Part shown: positions 8,348-16,693 of the stretch, piece by piece
Layout: every line of letters starts with the position of its first letter
Position numbering within the stretch: the first letter of the stretch is position 1
DNA from: Opitutaceae bacterium
Lineage (GTDB): Bacteria > Verrucomicrobiota > Verrucomicrobiia > Opitutales > Opitutaceae
DNA length: 64,000 nt
NCBI GenBank assembly: GCA_028284385.1
Contig: JANQRT010000060.1
Span: 1-64,000, forward strand
Direction: 5' to 3'
Translations under genes and position numbers: made by a program
Notes under the pieces: model-generated
Databases searched by the model: none
Seen by the model: only the letters and a program-made list of their open reading frames with translations
Told to the model about the DNA's origin: nothing

Positions 8348-9253
8348 ATGCCGTTTCTCGACATGAAGGAAGTGGAGTATTTTATTGTAGACGTTTTCGC
8401 CGAGCGAAAATTTGCCGGCAATCAATTGGCCGTATTCATCGATAACGGACGGCTATCGACGGAGGAAATGCAGGCGATCGCTTGCGAGATGAATTTTTCC
8501 GAAACGACCTTCGTGACCTCGATTGAGCCGCGTAATGGAGGGTATGATACGAGAATCTTCACGCCTGTTTCAGAAATGCCTTTTGCCGGTCATCCCACTC
8601 TCGGCACTGCCTTAACGCTCCAGCAGAAGATCGTCGGCAAACCCGTCGATCGCCTGTCTCTGAACTTGCAGGTGGGCCAGATCCCCGTAGAGTTCGTTCC
8701 ACAGGCCGAGGAGCCTCCGATTCTTTGGATGACCCAAAACGAACCTGAGTTTGGACGGGTTTTCGATCCGCCCTACATAGCTCGTCTTCTAAGCATCGAG
8801 GAATCTGCTATTGATCAGCGAGCTCCGACGCAAATGGTCTCGACGGGATTGCCGACGGTCATTGTTTGCGTTAAAGACCCGGAAACCCTCCGGAAGGTAT
8901 CGATAAATCAGGACGTTTATCGCTCTTTTATCGATGGTCTTGGAGACGTGAATATTTTCGTGTATTGCCATCAAGGTTACACCCAGCAACAGAATTTTTC
9001 GGCTCGTGTTTTCGCTGACTGGGCAAGGGTGCCGGAAGATCCAGCTACCGGCAGCGCCAACGGCTGTTTCGCCTCTTACCTTCTCAAACATCGAATTCTG
9101 GATACTGGCGAGGTGGACGTCGTAGTTGGTCAAGGCTATGAGATTGGTCGCCCCTCTCAACTCTATCTCAAGTCGCGCTACGTTGACGGCCGCATCGAAC
9201 CAAAGGTAGGGGGTCGCGCTTTCATTGTTGCCAGTGGCAAAATGGAAGTGTGA
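8348..9253 (+). CDS. PhzF-family isomerase/epimerase-like protein
   Basis: This 301-residue protein belongs to the PhzF family (diaminopimelate-epimerase fold). Conserved elements are YFIVDVFAERKFAGNQLAV near the start, E52 in MNFSETTFV at the position of the PhzF catalytic glutamate, the PFAGHPTLGTA loop, and the late DPATGSANGC loop. Members outside phenazine operons have unknown substrates, and no phenazine genes are nearby. The ATG at 8348 has an AGGA about eight bases upstream; a TTG at 8324 is a weaker option. Confidence 0.88.
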   Translation: MPFLDMKEVEYFIVDVFAERKFAGNQLAVFIDNGRLSTEEMQAIACEMNFSETTFVTSIEPRNGGYDTRIFTPVSEMPFAGHPTLGTALTLQQKIVGKPVDRLSLNLQVGQIPVEFVPQAEEPPILWMTQNEPEFGRVFDPPYIARLLSIEESAIDQRAPTQMVSTGLPTVIVCVKDPETLRKVSINQDVYRSFIDGLGDVNIFVYCHQGYTQQQNFSARVFADWARVPEDPATGSANGCFASYLLKHRILDTGEVDVVVGQGYEIGRPSQLYLKSRYVDGRIEPKVGGRAFIVASGKMEV

Positions 9254-9338
9254 TACGAGCTGCGAAATTTGGCGCTCGCCATTGTCGGATAGGCTGTGGC
9301 ATGCATACTGCCCACCCAATCAACTGCCCTTGAATATA

Positions 9339-9818
9339 ATGAAGAATATTCTCTGCGTCCTTATTTGCTTCCCGTTTCTTGCCTATTCCGGAGAGAAAAT
9401 CGTCTCCCAGTCCAACATTAGCGCCAATCAAGCCAAATATCTGGGCGAAATGGCGATTGAAGCGGCGAAGGAGATGGATCGTGTGATAACAGTGGGTATC
9501 TCGGACGCGGATGGTTTTCTGGTCTACTTGCAGACTATGGATGGAGCTAAGCGAGCGACGGTTCGAAACGCTGCGGACAAAAGCCACACGGCTGCCTTGA
9601 AAAGGAGAAATTCCGCTGGACCGAATTCCAAGCCTGTTCCCAAAGGCCAGCTAAGTCCTGACAGCCCCTACATCGGGCGCTTGGTTGTGATGCGAGGTGG
9701 CGTTCCCATCTTTCATGATGATATGGTTGTTGGCGCTATTGGTGTCAGTGGAGCTACTGGCGAGGAAGATGAGCAAATCGCTCTGGCAGCCTTGAAAAAA
9801 TCGGGTTTGGCTAACTAG
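9339..9818 (+). CDS. Secreted GlcG/HbpS-family (heme-binding-like) protein
   Basis: From the ATG at 9339 the protein has a signal peptide (MKNILCVLICFPFLAYSG) and a roughly 140-residue GlcG/HbpS domain. That domain is marked by an early block of small residues, GISDADGFLVYLQTMDGA, and by the C-terminal GAIGVSGATGEEDEQIA. HbpS of Streptomyces binds heme and senses redox stress; many other members have no known role. It sits between the PhzF-like and sulfatase genes on the same strand, and the sulfatase start follows 20 bases after its stop. Confidence 0.8.
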   Translation: MKNILCVLICFPFLAYSGEKIVSQSNISANQAKYLGEMAIEAAKEMDRVITVGISDADGFLVYLQTMDGAKRATVRNAADKSHTAALKRRNSAGPNSKPVPKGQLSPDSPYIGRLVVMRGGVPIFHDDMVVGAIGVSGATGEEDEQIALAALKKSGLAN

Positions 9819-9838
9819 ATCCCTAAATCGATAATAAC

Positions 9839-11407
9839 ATGCGATTCGTTTATTCTGTATTCATTTTTCTGATCAGCGGTACACTCTTGGCCGAGGAGCC
9901 TCGACCCAATTTTCTCTTTGTGGCGGTGGATGACTTGAATCACTACACGAGTTTTCTCTCCGAAGAGAAAGGCAATTTCTTTAGTTTGATCTACCCGAAT
10001 GAACGCGTTCGCCGTCGTGTTGCCAAGAGGGCAACGCCTAATTTGCAACGGCTGGCTGATCAGTCGACCGTATTTACTCGCGCCTACTGCGCCTCCCCGC
10101 TCTGCGGACCGTCGCGAACCGCATTGATGACAGGCGTTCCGACCCATGTTTCTGGATACTACGAACACAATGTCCACTTTCGTCGCTATGAATCGCTGGC
10201 CGACGTGGTAACGCTGCCTCAGTATCTGAGGAGCAAAGGCTATTTTACGACCGGATTAGGGAAAATCTATCATACCGGAAGAGTTAGTAAGGAGCGTGGG
10301 GATTTTCCGGATACTAAGTATTCATGGGATCGGTGGGTGGAAGTGCAAACTGGGGTTGGCGGTCCGGGCATTGAGAGGTCGAATTCCAAATACAGTCCAA
10401 ACTATGACCGTCTGAAATTCGGACCCTCGAATCTGAGTTCAGATCAGACCCACGATTATCGGACGGCTCAATTCGCCAGTCAGCTCTTGCTTTCAGGAGA
10501 AGCGGAGATCGAGGATCTCCATGGTGAAGTCCAGTCCGTTAAGCTGCCTGAGGACCAGCCGTTTTTTCTAGCCGCTGGACTATTCGCTCCCCATTTGCCC
10601 TGGCATCCACCTGCCAAGTTCTTCGATCGCTTTCCGACTAGAGAAATGGCGATTGATAGCGAGCTTGAAGAGTGGGTGCGACAGGATGCCGAGGATCTTC
10701 CCGATGCGGGCAAGGTTTTTCTGGATCATTTCTTCGATGGAATCATTCGCCATGGCAACATGGTAGATGGTCCGGGGGGCGGGATCGAAGCCTGGAAGGC
10801 GTCGATCCAGGGCTATCTCGCAACCATAGCCTTTGCCGATCATTGCTTAGGGCAACTGATTGACGCGTTGGAAGAAAGTGAATACGGTGGCAACACTGTA
10901 GTCGTTTTATGGAGCGATCATGGCTGGCAGTTCGGCGATAAAATGCGTTATCGTAAACATGCGCTATGGGATGCGGCTAATCGTTGCGTTCTCATCATGC
11001 GTGATCCGCGAATATCGGAATCTGCCGTTGGTTCCCGTTCGGATCGAATCGTTAGTCTCCAGCATCTTTACCCGACTATTACGTCATTGGCCGGTTTAGA
11101 AACGCCTTCTCACGTTCATGGGCATGATCTTACACCCCTGCTGCAGGATCCGGCAGGGCCTTTCGATGAAACGATCATCCACACCTATCTAGAAGGCAAC
11201 CACACGATTCGAACGTCAGAGTACCGATATATACGATACAATGATAACTCCGAAGAACTCTATTTCTGGAAGGAGGACCCCTTCGAATACGTCAATAGAG
11301 CCGCCCTCGATCCTGGCCAGGACAAGAAAGGCCAGGAAGTTCTCAAAGCGATGAGAGTTGTGATGAACGAATACCTCGGCCGCGACGCGGCATTCTACCG
11401 AAACTAG
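9839..11407 (+). CDS. Secreted type I sulfatase (iduronate-2-sulfatase-like)
   Basis: This is a 522-residue sulfatase with a signal peptide (about 1-18). Metal ligands D31-D32 lie in FVAVDDLN. The formylglycine motif is C89-G-P-S-R93, the C-x-P-S-R signature of type I sulfatases that need a maturase. The stretch FLAAGLFAPHLPWHPPAKFF and the later SDHG motif resemble iduronate-2-sulfatase-type enzymes, so it probably removes sulfate from a polysaccharide in the periplasm or outside the cell. The actual substrate is not known. Its TAG stop overlaps the convergent oxidoreductase stop in a shared CTAG (11404-11407). Confidence 0.92.
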   Translation: MRFVYSVFIFLISGTLLAEEPRPNFLFVAVDDLNHYTSFLSEEKGNFFSLIYPNERVRRRVAKRATPNLQRLADQSTVFTRAYCASPLCGPSRTALMTGVPTHVSGYYEHNVHFRRYESLADVVTLPQYLRSKGYFTTGLGKIYHTGRVSKERGDFPDTKYSWDRWVEVQTGVGGPGIERSNSKYSPNYDRLKFGPSNLSSDQTHDYRTAQFASQLLLSGEAEIEDLHGEVQSVKLPEDQPFFLAAGLFAPHLPWHPPAKFFDRFPTREMAIDSELEEWVRQDAEDLPDAGKVFLDHFFDGIIRHGNMVDGPGGGIEAWKASIQGYLATIAFADHCLGQLIDALEESEYGGNTVVVLWSDHGWQFGDKMRYRKHALWDAANRCVLIMRDPRISESAVGSRSDRIVSLQHLYPTITSLAGLETPSHVHGHDLTPLLQDPAGPFDETIIHTYLEGNHTIRTSEYRYIRYNDNSEELYFWKEDPFEYVNRAALDPGQDKKGQEVLKAMRVVMNEYLGRDAAFYRN

Positions 11408-12396
11408 GAGACTGGAGTCGTTTCCACTCTTTTCCCAGTTTTCCAGGATTCGAGGCAGGCCATCGCGAGTTTTAAAACCCTGAGTCCGCGATCCGCATGC
11501 ACGGGAGGCTCTTCTCCTTCGCGAAAAGCTTTTAGGGCTTCGTCGTAATGCTTGTCGAAGGTCGTGCTGAATTGCCGGTCGCTGTCGTTGAAGTAACCGG
11601 CCTCCCAGACTTCGGATGATTCGTTGTGATTCGAATTGAATTCGTATCGCTTCGAGGTGTTCTCGATCCATACACGCCCCTTCTCGCCGATAATCTCATG
11701 GTAGTGAGATTTCGGGTACTTGTAAGAACTATCGTTCGAACCGATTAGCGTCCCAACGGCCCCGTTTTTGAATCTTAGCGAAATAGACATGGAGTTGTGC
11801 TGGCGTCCTTCGATTTCCGTGAATTCCGCCATAACGGAGCTAATGGGGCCGCAAAGATGTTCCAGCGTGTTGAAGCCATGGCTTTGCATCGCAATGAGTC
11901 CCGTAAAGTCATCGTCATTTCCAGGTCTTCCTCCTGTGAATTTCCAAGTTGTGGAGCAAATCTGGCCTAGCTTGCCGTCCTGTATCGCTTGATACGCCGT
12001 TTGATAGGGAATCGCGTAGTGATGATTGAAGTTAATGCCGAACCAAAGGTTTCGCTTAGCTGCCTCTTCTGTAAGAATGTCCGCCTCTTTCATCGAGTAC
12101 ACCAGTGGCTTTTCGGCGAAAATCGGATAGTCAGCTTTTATGACCCTCAATGTCGGCTCGAAATGGGCTGTATTCGGAAGGCTGATATGCACAAGATCCG
12201 GTTTTTCAGCTTCAAGCATTTTTTCGATATCCAAGTAATAGCGAGCACCATATTTTTCCGCTCGCGCTTTGGTTTTCTCCTCTGTTCTTCCGCATACGGC
12301 CGCGAATTCGACATCGGGGTGGGCGTCCAGAATACGCGCATGCTGATCTCCCCAACCTCCAGCTCCGATTAAAACTACTTTAGTTCGATTGGACAT
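11404..12396 (-). CDS. Gfo/Idh/MocA-family oxidoreductase
   Basis: This 330-residue NAD(P)-dependent oxidoreductase has the N-terminal Rossmann motif VLIGAGGWGDQHARI, the catalytic-loop EKP motif in IFAEKPLVYS, and a C-terminal alpha/beta substrate domain. Such enzymes oxidise or reduce sugars, inositols or sugar acids. It stands next to recQ and the sulfatase rather than in the polysaccharide locus, so catabolic use is plausible. Confidence 0.88.
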   Translation of the reverse strand: MSNRTKVVLIGAGGWGDQHARILDAHPDVEFAAVCGRTEEKTKARAEKYGARYYLDIEKMLEAEKPDLVHISLPNTAHFEPTLRVIKADYPIFAEKPLVYSMKEADILTEEAAKRNLWFGINFNHHYAIPYQTAYQAIQDGKLGQICSTTWKFTGGRPGNDDDFTGLIAMQSHGFNTLEHLCGPISSVMAEFTEIEGRQHNSMSISLRFKNGAVGTLIGSNDSSYKYPKSHYHEIIGEKGRVWIENTSKRYEFNSNHNESSEVWEAGYFNDSDRQFSTTFDKHYDEALKAFREGEEPPVHADRGLRVLKLAMACLESWKTGKRVETTPVS

Positions 12397-12450
12397 GCCG
12401 AAGAGAAATAGGAACGAGACGGGCTAAGCAATGAAACATTAATACGATAG

Positions 12451-14307
12451 TCAGCCTTCGTTAAATCTTTCCGCGTCCGGATTTGCTGCGAGGTATTCCT
12501 TGATGGCCTCTATAAAAGTCTCGCCGTATGCCTCCAGTTTTTTGATACCAATACCGCTGATTTCGGTAAGCTGGTCCTCGTTGACTGGATAATCTCGAGC
12601 CATTTCGCGAAGGGAGACGTCAGAGAAAATAATGTAGGCAGGAACTCCCTTCTCGTCGGCAATCTCCTTGCGAACTGCCCTAAGCGTGGTGAAGAGATCT
12701 TCATCGCATTCGATGCTTCCGGTTGAAGCTTGGGCCTTGGCTGGCTTTTGCGCGGCGAGGGCGGGGCGTGTTAACTGAATGGGCGAGCGTTCTCTCAGTG
12801 CCTGCTTGCCCTTTCCAGTCAGGCTAAGGGTGCCAAAGGCTTCCGCATTTTGATCGATGTATCCTTCTCGGATGAGCTCGCGACCAAAGGCTTGCCACTC
12901 GTTTCGCTTATGCTCCTGGCCGATATCGTAAGTAGACAAACGGTCGTGGCCCCACTTACGGATCTTCTCGTTTTTGCTGCCTAAAAGTATATCTACGATG
13001 TGGTTAACCCCCACGCCAAAGCTGCTTACTTGGCTGACTCGGAAGATGCAGGACATGAATTTTTGAGCGGGCAGGGTTCCATCGAAGGACTGTTTGGGCT
13101 CCAGGCAATTGTCGCAATTTCCGCAATTTCCCGCGGTCCATTCCTCCGAGAAATAGCCAAGAAGGACCTTTCGTCGGCAATCTCTTGACTCTGCGTAGTG
13201 AACCATTTGCCGTAGTTGGTCTTTGGCGACTTCTCTCTCTTTAGGATAGCTGATTTCCGCAATGAACTGTAGTTGTTTTGCCACGTCGCCTGGACTAAAG
13301 AAAAGCAGGCAGTCGGAAGGAAGGCCATCGCGTCCAGCTCGACCGGTTTCCTGATAATAGCCCTCTATATTTTTGGGCAGATCCTGATGGATGACGTAGC
13401 GGACATTCGGTTTGTCGATTCCCATGCCGAAAGCGATCGTCGCGCACATGACTTTGCATTCGTCGCGAATAAAGGCCTCCTGATTTTCAGCTCTTTTCTT
13501 CGGGGTCATGCCAGCGTGGTAGGGGAGGGCCTCTACGCCATTCTGCTGTAGTCGCTCGGCCAGCTGTTCGGTAGCCTTGCGCGAGTAGCAGTAGACAATG
13601 CCGCTCTCGAATGGCTTGCTTTGGATGAACTTCAGGATTTGGCGAAAGACCGCTTGTTTCGTCTCGATGCGGTAGGCCAGATTCGGCCGATTGAAGCTGG
13701 CTACGAACGACTTGGGTTCTTTCAAGCGTAGTTGCAGGACAATGTCGTTGCGAACCCTTTCCGTAGCCGTAGCCGTCAAGGCCATGAAAGGCGTATCCGG
13801 AAAAAAGTTACGTAGTTTGGAAAGCTGGCGATATTCAGGTCGAAAATCATGTCCCCATTCGCTAATGCAATGGGCTTCATCGACTGCGAAGCGAGAAACG
13901 TTCCATTGCCTAAGATCTTCCAGAAATCCGGAGAGCATCAAACGCTCTGGAGCCACATAGAGTATTTTGTAATCTCCCGCGAACAACTTGGCATAGCGCT
14001 GCCTCGCGTCGGTTTTATTGAGGGATGAATTCAAGTAGGTCGCGTGAATGCCATTCGCTTCCAATCCATCCACCTGGTCTTTCATAAGGGCGATGAGCGG
14101 GGAAATGACGACGGTCAGACCCTTGTCGACAATGGCTGGCAATTGGTAGCATAACGATTTTCCGCCTCCGGTTGGCAATAGAGCAAAAACGTCCCGGCCG
14201 GACATCGTTTCATCGATGATCTCCTTTTGCAGAGGTCGGTATGAATCGTGACCGAAATAGCGTTTGAGGGCTTCGTCTAGCTGATAGGTACTCGGAGATG
14301 CAGGCAT
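12451..14307 (-). CDS. recQ: ATP-dependent DNA helicase RecQ
   Basis: This is a 618-residue RecQ with all expected parts. Walker A is GGGKS at 47-51 and the DEAH box is at 143-146. The helicase C domain ends near residue 340 with QETGRAGRDGLP. The zinc site is C377, C395, C398 and C401. An RQC winged helix (about 420-490) is followed by an HRDC domain (about 545-610). It unwinds DNA in recombination and repair. Length matches bacterial RecQ, and the ATG start leads straight into the first conserved helix. Confidence 0.97.
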   Translation of the reverse strand: MPASPSTYQLDEALKRYFGHDSYRPLQKEIIDETMSGRDVFALLPTGGGKSLCYQLPAIVDKGLTVVISPLIALMKDQVDGLEANGIHATYLNSSLNKTDARQRYAKLFAGDYKILYVAPERLMLSGFLEDLRQWNVSRFAVDEAHCISEWGHDFRPEYRQLSKLRNFFPDTPFMALTATATERVRNDIVLQLRLKEPKSFVASFNRPNLAYRIETKQAVFRQILKFIQSKPFESGIVYCYSRKATEQLAERLQQNGVEALPYHAGMTPKKRAENQEAFIRDECKVMCATIAFGMGIDKPNVRYVIHQDLPKNIEGYYQETGRAGRDGLPSDCLLFFSPGDVAKQLQFIAEISYPKEREVAKDQLRQMVHYAESRDCRRKVLLGYFSEEWTAGNCGNCDNCLEPKQSFDGTLPAQKFMSCIFRVSQVSSFGVGVNHIVDILLGSKNEKIRKWGHDRLSTYDIGQEHKRNEWQAFGRELIREGYIDQNAEAFGTLSLTGKGKQALRERSPIQLTRPALAAQKPAKAQASTGSIECDEDLFTTLRAVRKEIADEKGVPAYIIFSDVSLREMARDYPVNEDQLTEISGIGIKKLEAYGETFIEAIKEYLAANPDAERFNEG

Positions 14308-14487
14308 GCGGTATCTTCCGGAAACAGAAAAGCAGGTGTCCGGTCCGGATCAATGCTGAAGCGCCCATGTCTGAAGACCGAGGCCGGTTCCTGAAGTTTG
14401 TGAAAATGGAATGATTCCGCCGATATTCTCAGTTTAAGCTTTGCCGGCGCATGCAACCCTATGCACTGATACGTACTCACTAATTAG

Positions 14488-15450
14488 ATGAAAAACTCAT
14501 TTCGCCTTCCATTCATTGTTTCCTTTTTCGCCTTGATGCCTGTCATCTCCCTGCAAGGAGCCGAATCTAGCGTAGAGGAATTTAAAGAGAGCCTCCGAGC
14601 GGCGTCGAACGATCCTGAGGTGGATTTCGACTCCTTGGTTGCGGAAGCTCGCGAAGCAGGCGTCAAAGAGGCTTTTGTTTTGCAGGCCACTGTATTCAAG
14701 AAACTTGCGCGGCGAGATATCGACGGATCGCTGGGCACTATCGATCAGTTGCTTGAAGTGGCGGATGACTTGGATTTCGGACCCAGCGAGAGTTTTCTGT
14801 CCAAACGCCAGATTGTAGGCTTCGCCAGTGCCCTACGGGCTTTTCAAGCGTATGAAACGAACAACTACGAGGACTTTGAAAAGCATGCGGCTAAGGCCTT
14901 TATCGATGCGCCGAGCTACGTCGAGGCATTTGGCCTGCTCAGTTTGCTGTCCGAGATGAGGGCAAGCGAGGCTCGAGATTTAGCGATGGCGGATCTGCGT
15001 ATCCCGATGGAAATGGAAATTTCTAGCGTGGATGGAGAGTCGCGAACGCTGCAAGATTGGCTTGGGGGAAACCAGGCTCTGCTTATCGATTTTTGGGCGA
15101 GCTGGTGTGGGCCGTGTATCCAGCTCATGCCTCAATTGAAAGCCAAAGCCGAGGCGTTGGCGGATCAAGGCGTGCTGGTTATCGGAATGAATACCGACAA
15201 AGGAAGCAATCAAGTGGAACTGGCTAAGAAGATTCAGGATCAACATGAAATGCATTCCTTGCCGTGGCTTCTCGAGCCAAATACGGCTCCGCTGGGTTCG
15301 CTTTTGATGATAAACTCGATACCTCGCATGATCCTGGTTGGCCAAGAGGGAAACATTCTCTACAACGGGCACCCGATGGATCCCACGCTCAAGCAGGCCT
15401 TGGCGAAGCTGGACGTGACTTTGCCGGACGGCAATCTGGCTCATCGTTAG
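14488..15450 (+). CDS. Secreted TlpA-like thiol:disulfide oxidoreductase
   Basis: This 320-residue protein has a signal peptide (about 1-23), a 150-residue helical N-terminal domain, and a thioredoxin-fold domain from about residue 170. The active site is W206-C207-G-P-C210 inside DFWASWCGPC, typical of TlpA/ResA-type periplasmic reductants. A late proline in NSIPRMILV is in the cis-proline position. It probably reduces disulfides in the envelope. It is followed 78 bases later by dusB on the same strand. Confidence 0.87.
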   Translation: MKNSFRLPFIVSFFALMPVISLQGAESSVEEFKESLRAASNDPEVDFDSLVAEAREAGVKEAFVLQATVFKKLARRDIDGSLGTIDQLLEVADDLDFGPSESFLSKRQIVGFASALRAFQAYETNNYEDFEKHAAKAFIDAPSYVEAFGLLSLLSEMRASEARDLAMADLRIPMEMEISSVDGESRTLQDWLGGNQALLIDFWASWCGPCIQLMPQLKAKAEALADQGVLVIGMNTDKGSNQVELAKKIQDQHEMHSLPWLLEPNTAPLGSLLMINSIPRMILVGQEGNILYNGHPMDPTLKQALAKLDVTLPDGNLAHR

Positions 15451-15528
15451 GCTACGCTTCTTGAAAACGGATTGCCTTGCTACGGCTTTTCGTTTTCCTG
15501 CATCGATCCGAGTTTCGGGTAATTTCGA

Positions 15529-16623
15529 ATGAAGATCGGCGATATACAACTTGAGACCAATCTTTGTCTCTCCCCTTTGGCCGGCTACACCAATCTTCCG
15601 TTTCGGCTGACGATTAAGACGTTGGGCTCTCTGGGTCTGGTCACGACCGATCTAGTCAATGCTCGCTCGCTGCTCGAAGGGCGTGAGCTGGCTTTCAAAA
15701 TGATCGCCACCGATTCGCGGGAGCAGCCCATGTCGGTGCAGCTTTTCGGCGGCGTCAAAGAAGAGATGCGTGATGCTGCGCTCATGGTACAGGAAAGAGG
15801 CGCTCAAGCGGTGGATATCAACATGGGTTGCCCCGTAAAGAAAGTGGTTAAAACCGGTAGTGGTTCTTCCATGATGAGGAATCTGGAGCAAACGGGGGAG
15901 CTGGTTAAAGCCATGGTGGACGCCTTGGATATTCCGGTAACGGCGAAAATGAGACTTGGATGGGACGACGAGAATCTGACCGCTCCCAATTTGGCCAAAA
16001 CGCTTCTGGATGTCGGAGTATCCGCGATTTTCGTACATGGCAGAACGCGTGCTCAAGGGTTTTCAGGTGGCGTGAATTTGGAGGGCATTCGTAAGGTGAA
16101 GGAGGCGGTAGATAGTATTCCCGTGATCGGAAACGGTGACGTTACTACGCCTGAAGCGGCTCGAATCATGTTGGAGGAGACCGGTTGCGATGGCGTGAGC
16201 ATTGGTCGCGGCGCTTTCTACAACCCCTGGATTTTCCAGCAGACTGAAAGCTATCTAAAATCCGGCATGATCCCGCCGGGTCCGAGTTTTCAGGACCGCG
16301 TCTCCTTGATGCGGATACATTTGCAGAGGATGATCGATTTCTATGGTGAAGATCGAGGCTGCATACAGTTTCGAAAAGTGGCTCCCTGGTATGCCAAGCG
16401 ATTCGGTCCTTCCAAACGATTCAAGGACCAAGTGGTTCGTCTCAAGAGCTTGGAGCACTTTGAGGAGATCCTCGTAGACTATCTAGAATGGAGACAACAA
16501 TATTGCGATGCAGATGGCGAGTTGCTGCCGCGTTTCCGGCCGCCTAGTCCGTATTCATCAATCACTGACCCATCATCTGGCGACAGAATTAAAGTGCCGA
16601 AGGGTCCAGTAGAGAAATGGTAG
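15529..16623 (+). CDS. dusB: tRNA-dihydrouridine synthase B
   Basis: This 364-residue flavoenzyme reduces uridines in the tRNA D loop. It shows the FMN-barrel start SPLAGYTNLPFR, catalytic C101 in DINMGCPVKK, the lysine/arginine motif TAKMRLGWDD, the histidine loop FVHGRTRAQGFSG, and IGNGDV and GRGAFYNPW near the barrel end. These match DusB. A bidirectional hairpin terminator follows its stop. Confidence 0.93.
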   Translation: MKIGDIQLETNLCLSPLAGYTNLPFRLTIKTLGSLGLVTTDLVNARSLLEGRELAFKMIATDSREQPMSVQLFGGVKEEMRDAALMVQERGAQAVDINMGCPVKKVVKTGSGSSMMRNLEQTGELVKAMVDALDIPVTAKMRLGWDDENLTAPNLAKTLLDVGVSAIFVHGRTRAQGFSGGVNLEGIRKVKEAVDSIPVIGNGDVTTPEAARIMLEETGCDGVSIGRGAFYNPWIFQQTESYLKSGMIPPGPSFQDRVSLMRIHLQRMIDFYGEDRGCIQFRKVAPWYAKRFGPSKRFKDQVVRLKSLEHFEEILVDYLEWRQQYCDADGELLPRFRPPSPYSSITDPSSGDRIKVPKGPVEKW

Positions 16624-16641
16624 GTTATTTATAGAAACGAA

Positions 16642-16669
16642 AAAGCCTGATTCGCACGAATCGGGCTTT
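16642..16669. terminator. Bidirectional intrinsic terminator between dusB and cheA
   Basis: The arms AAAGCCTGATTCG and CGAATCGGGCTTT are complementary except for one G-T pair, with a tight loop. A-rich and T-rich flanks on the two sides let it end transcription from both dusB and the convergent cheA. Confidence 0.85.
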
Positions 16670-16693
16670 GGGAGTCGTCGTTGCTAAAATTGA

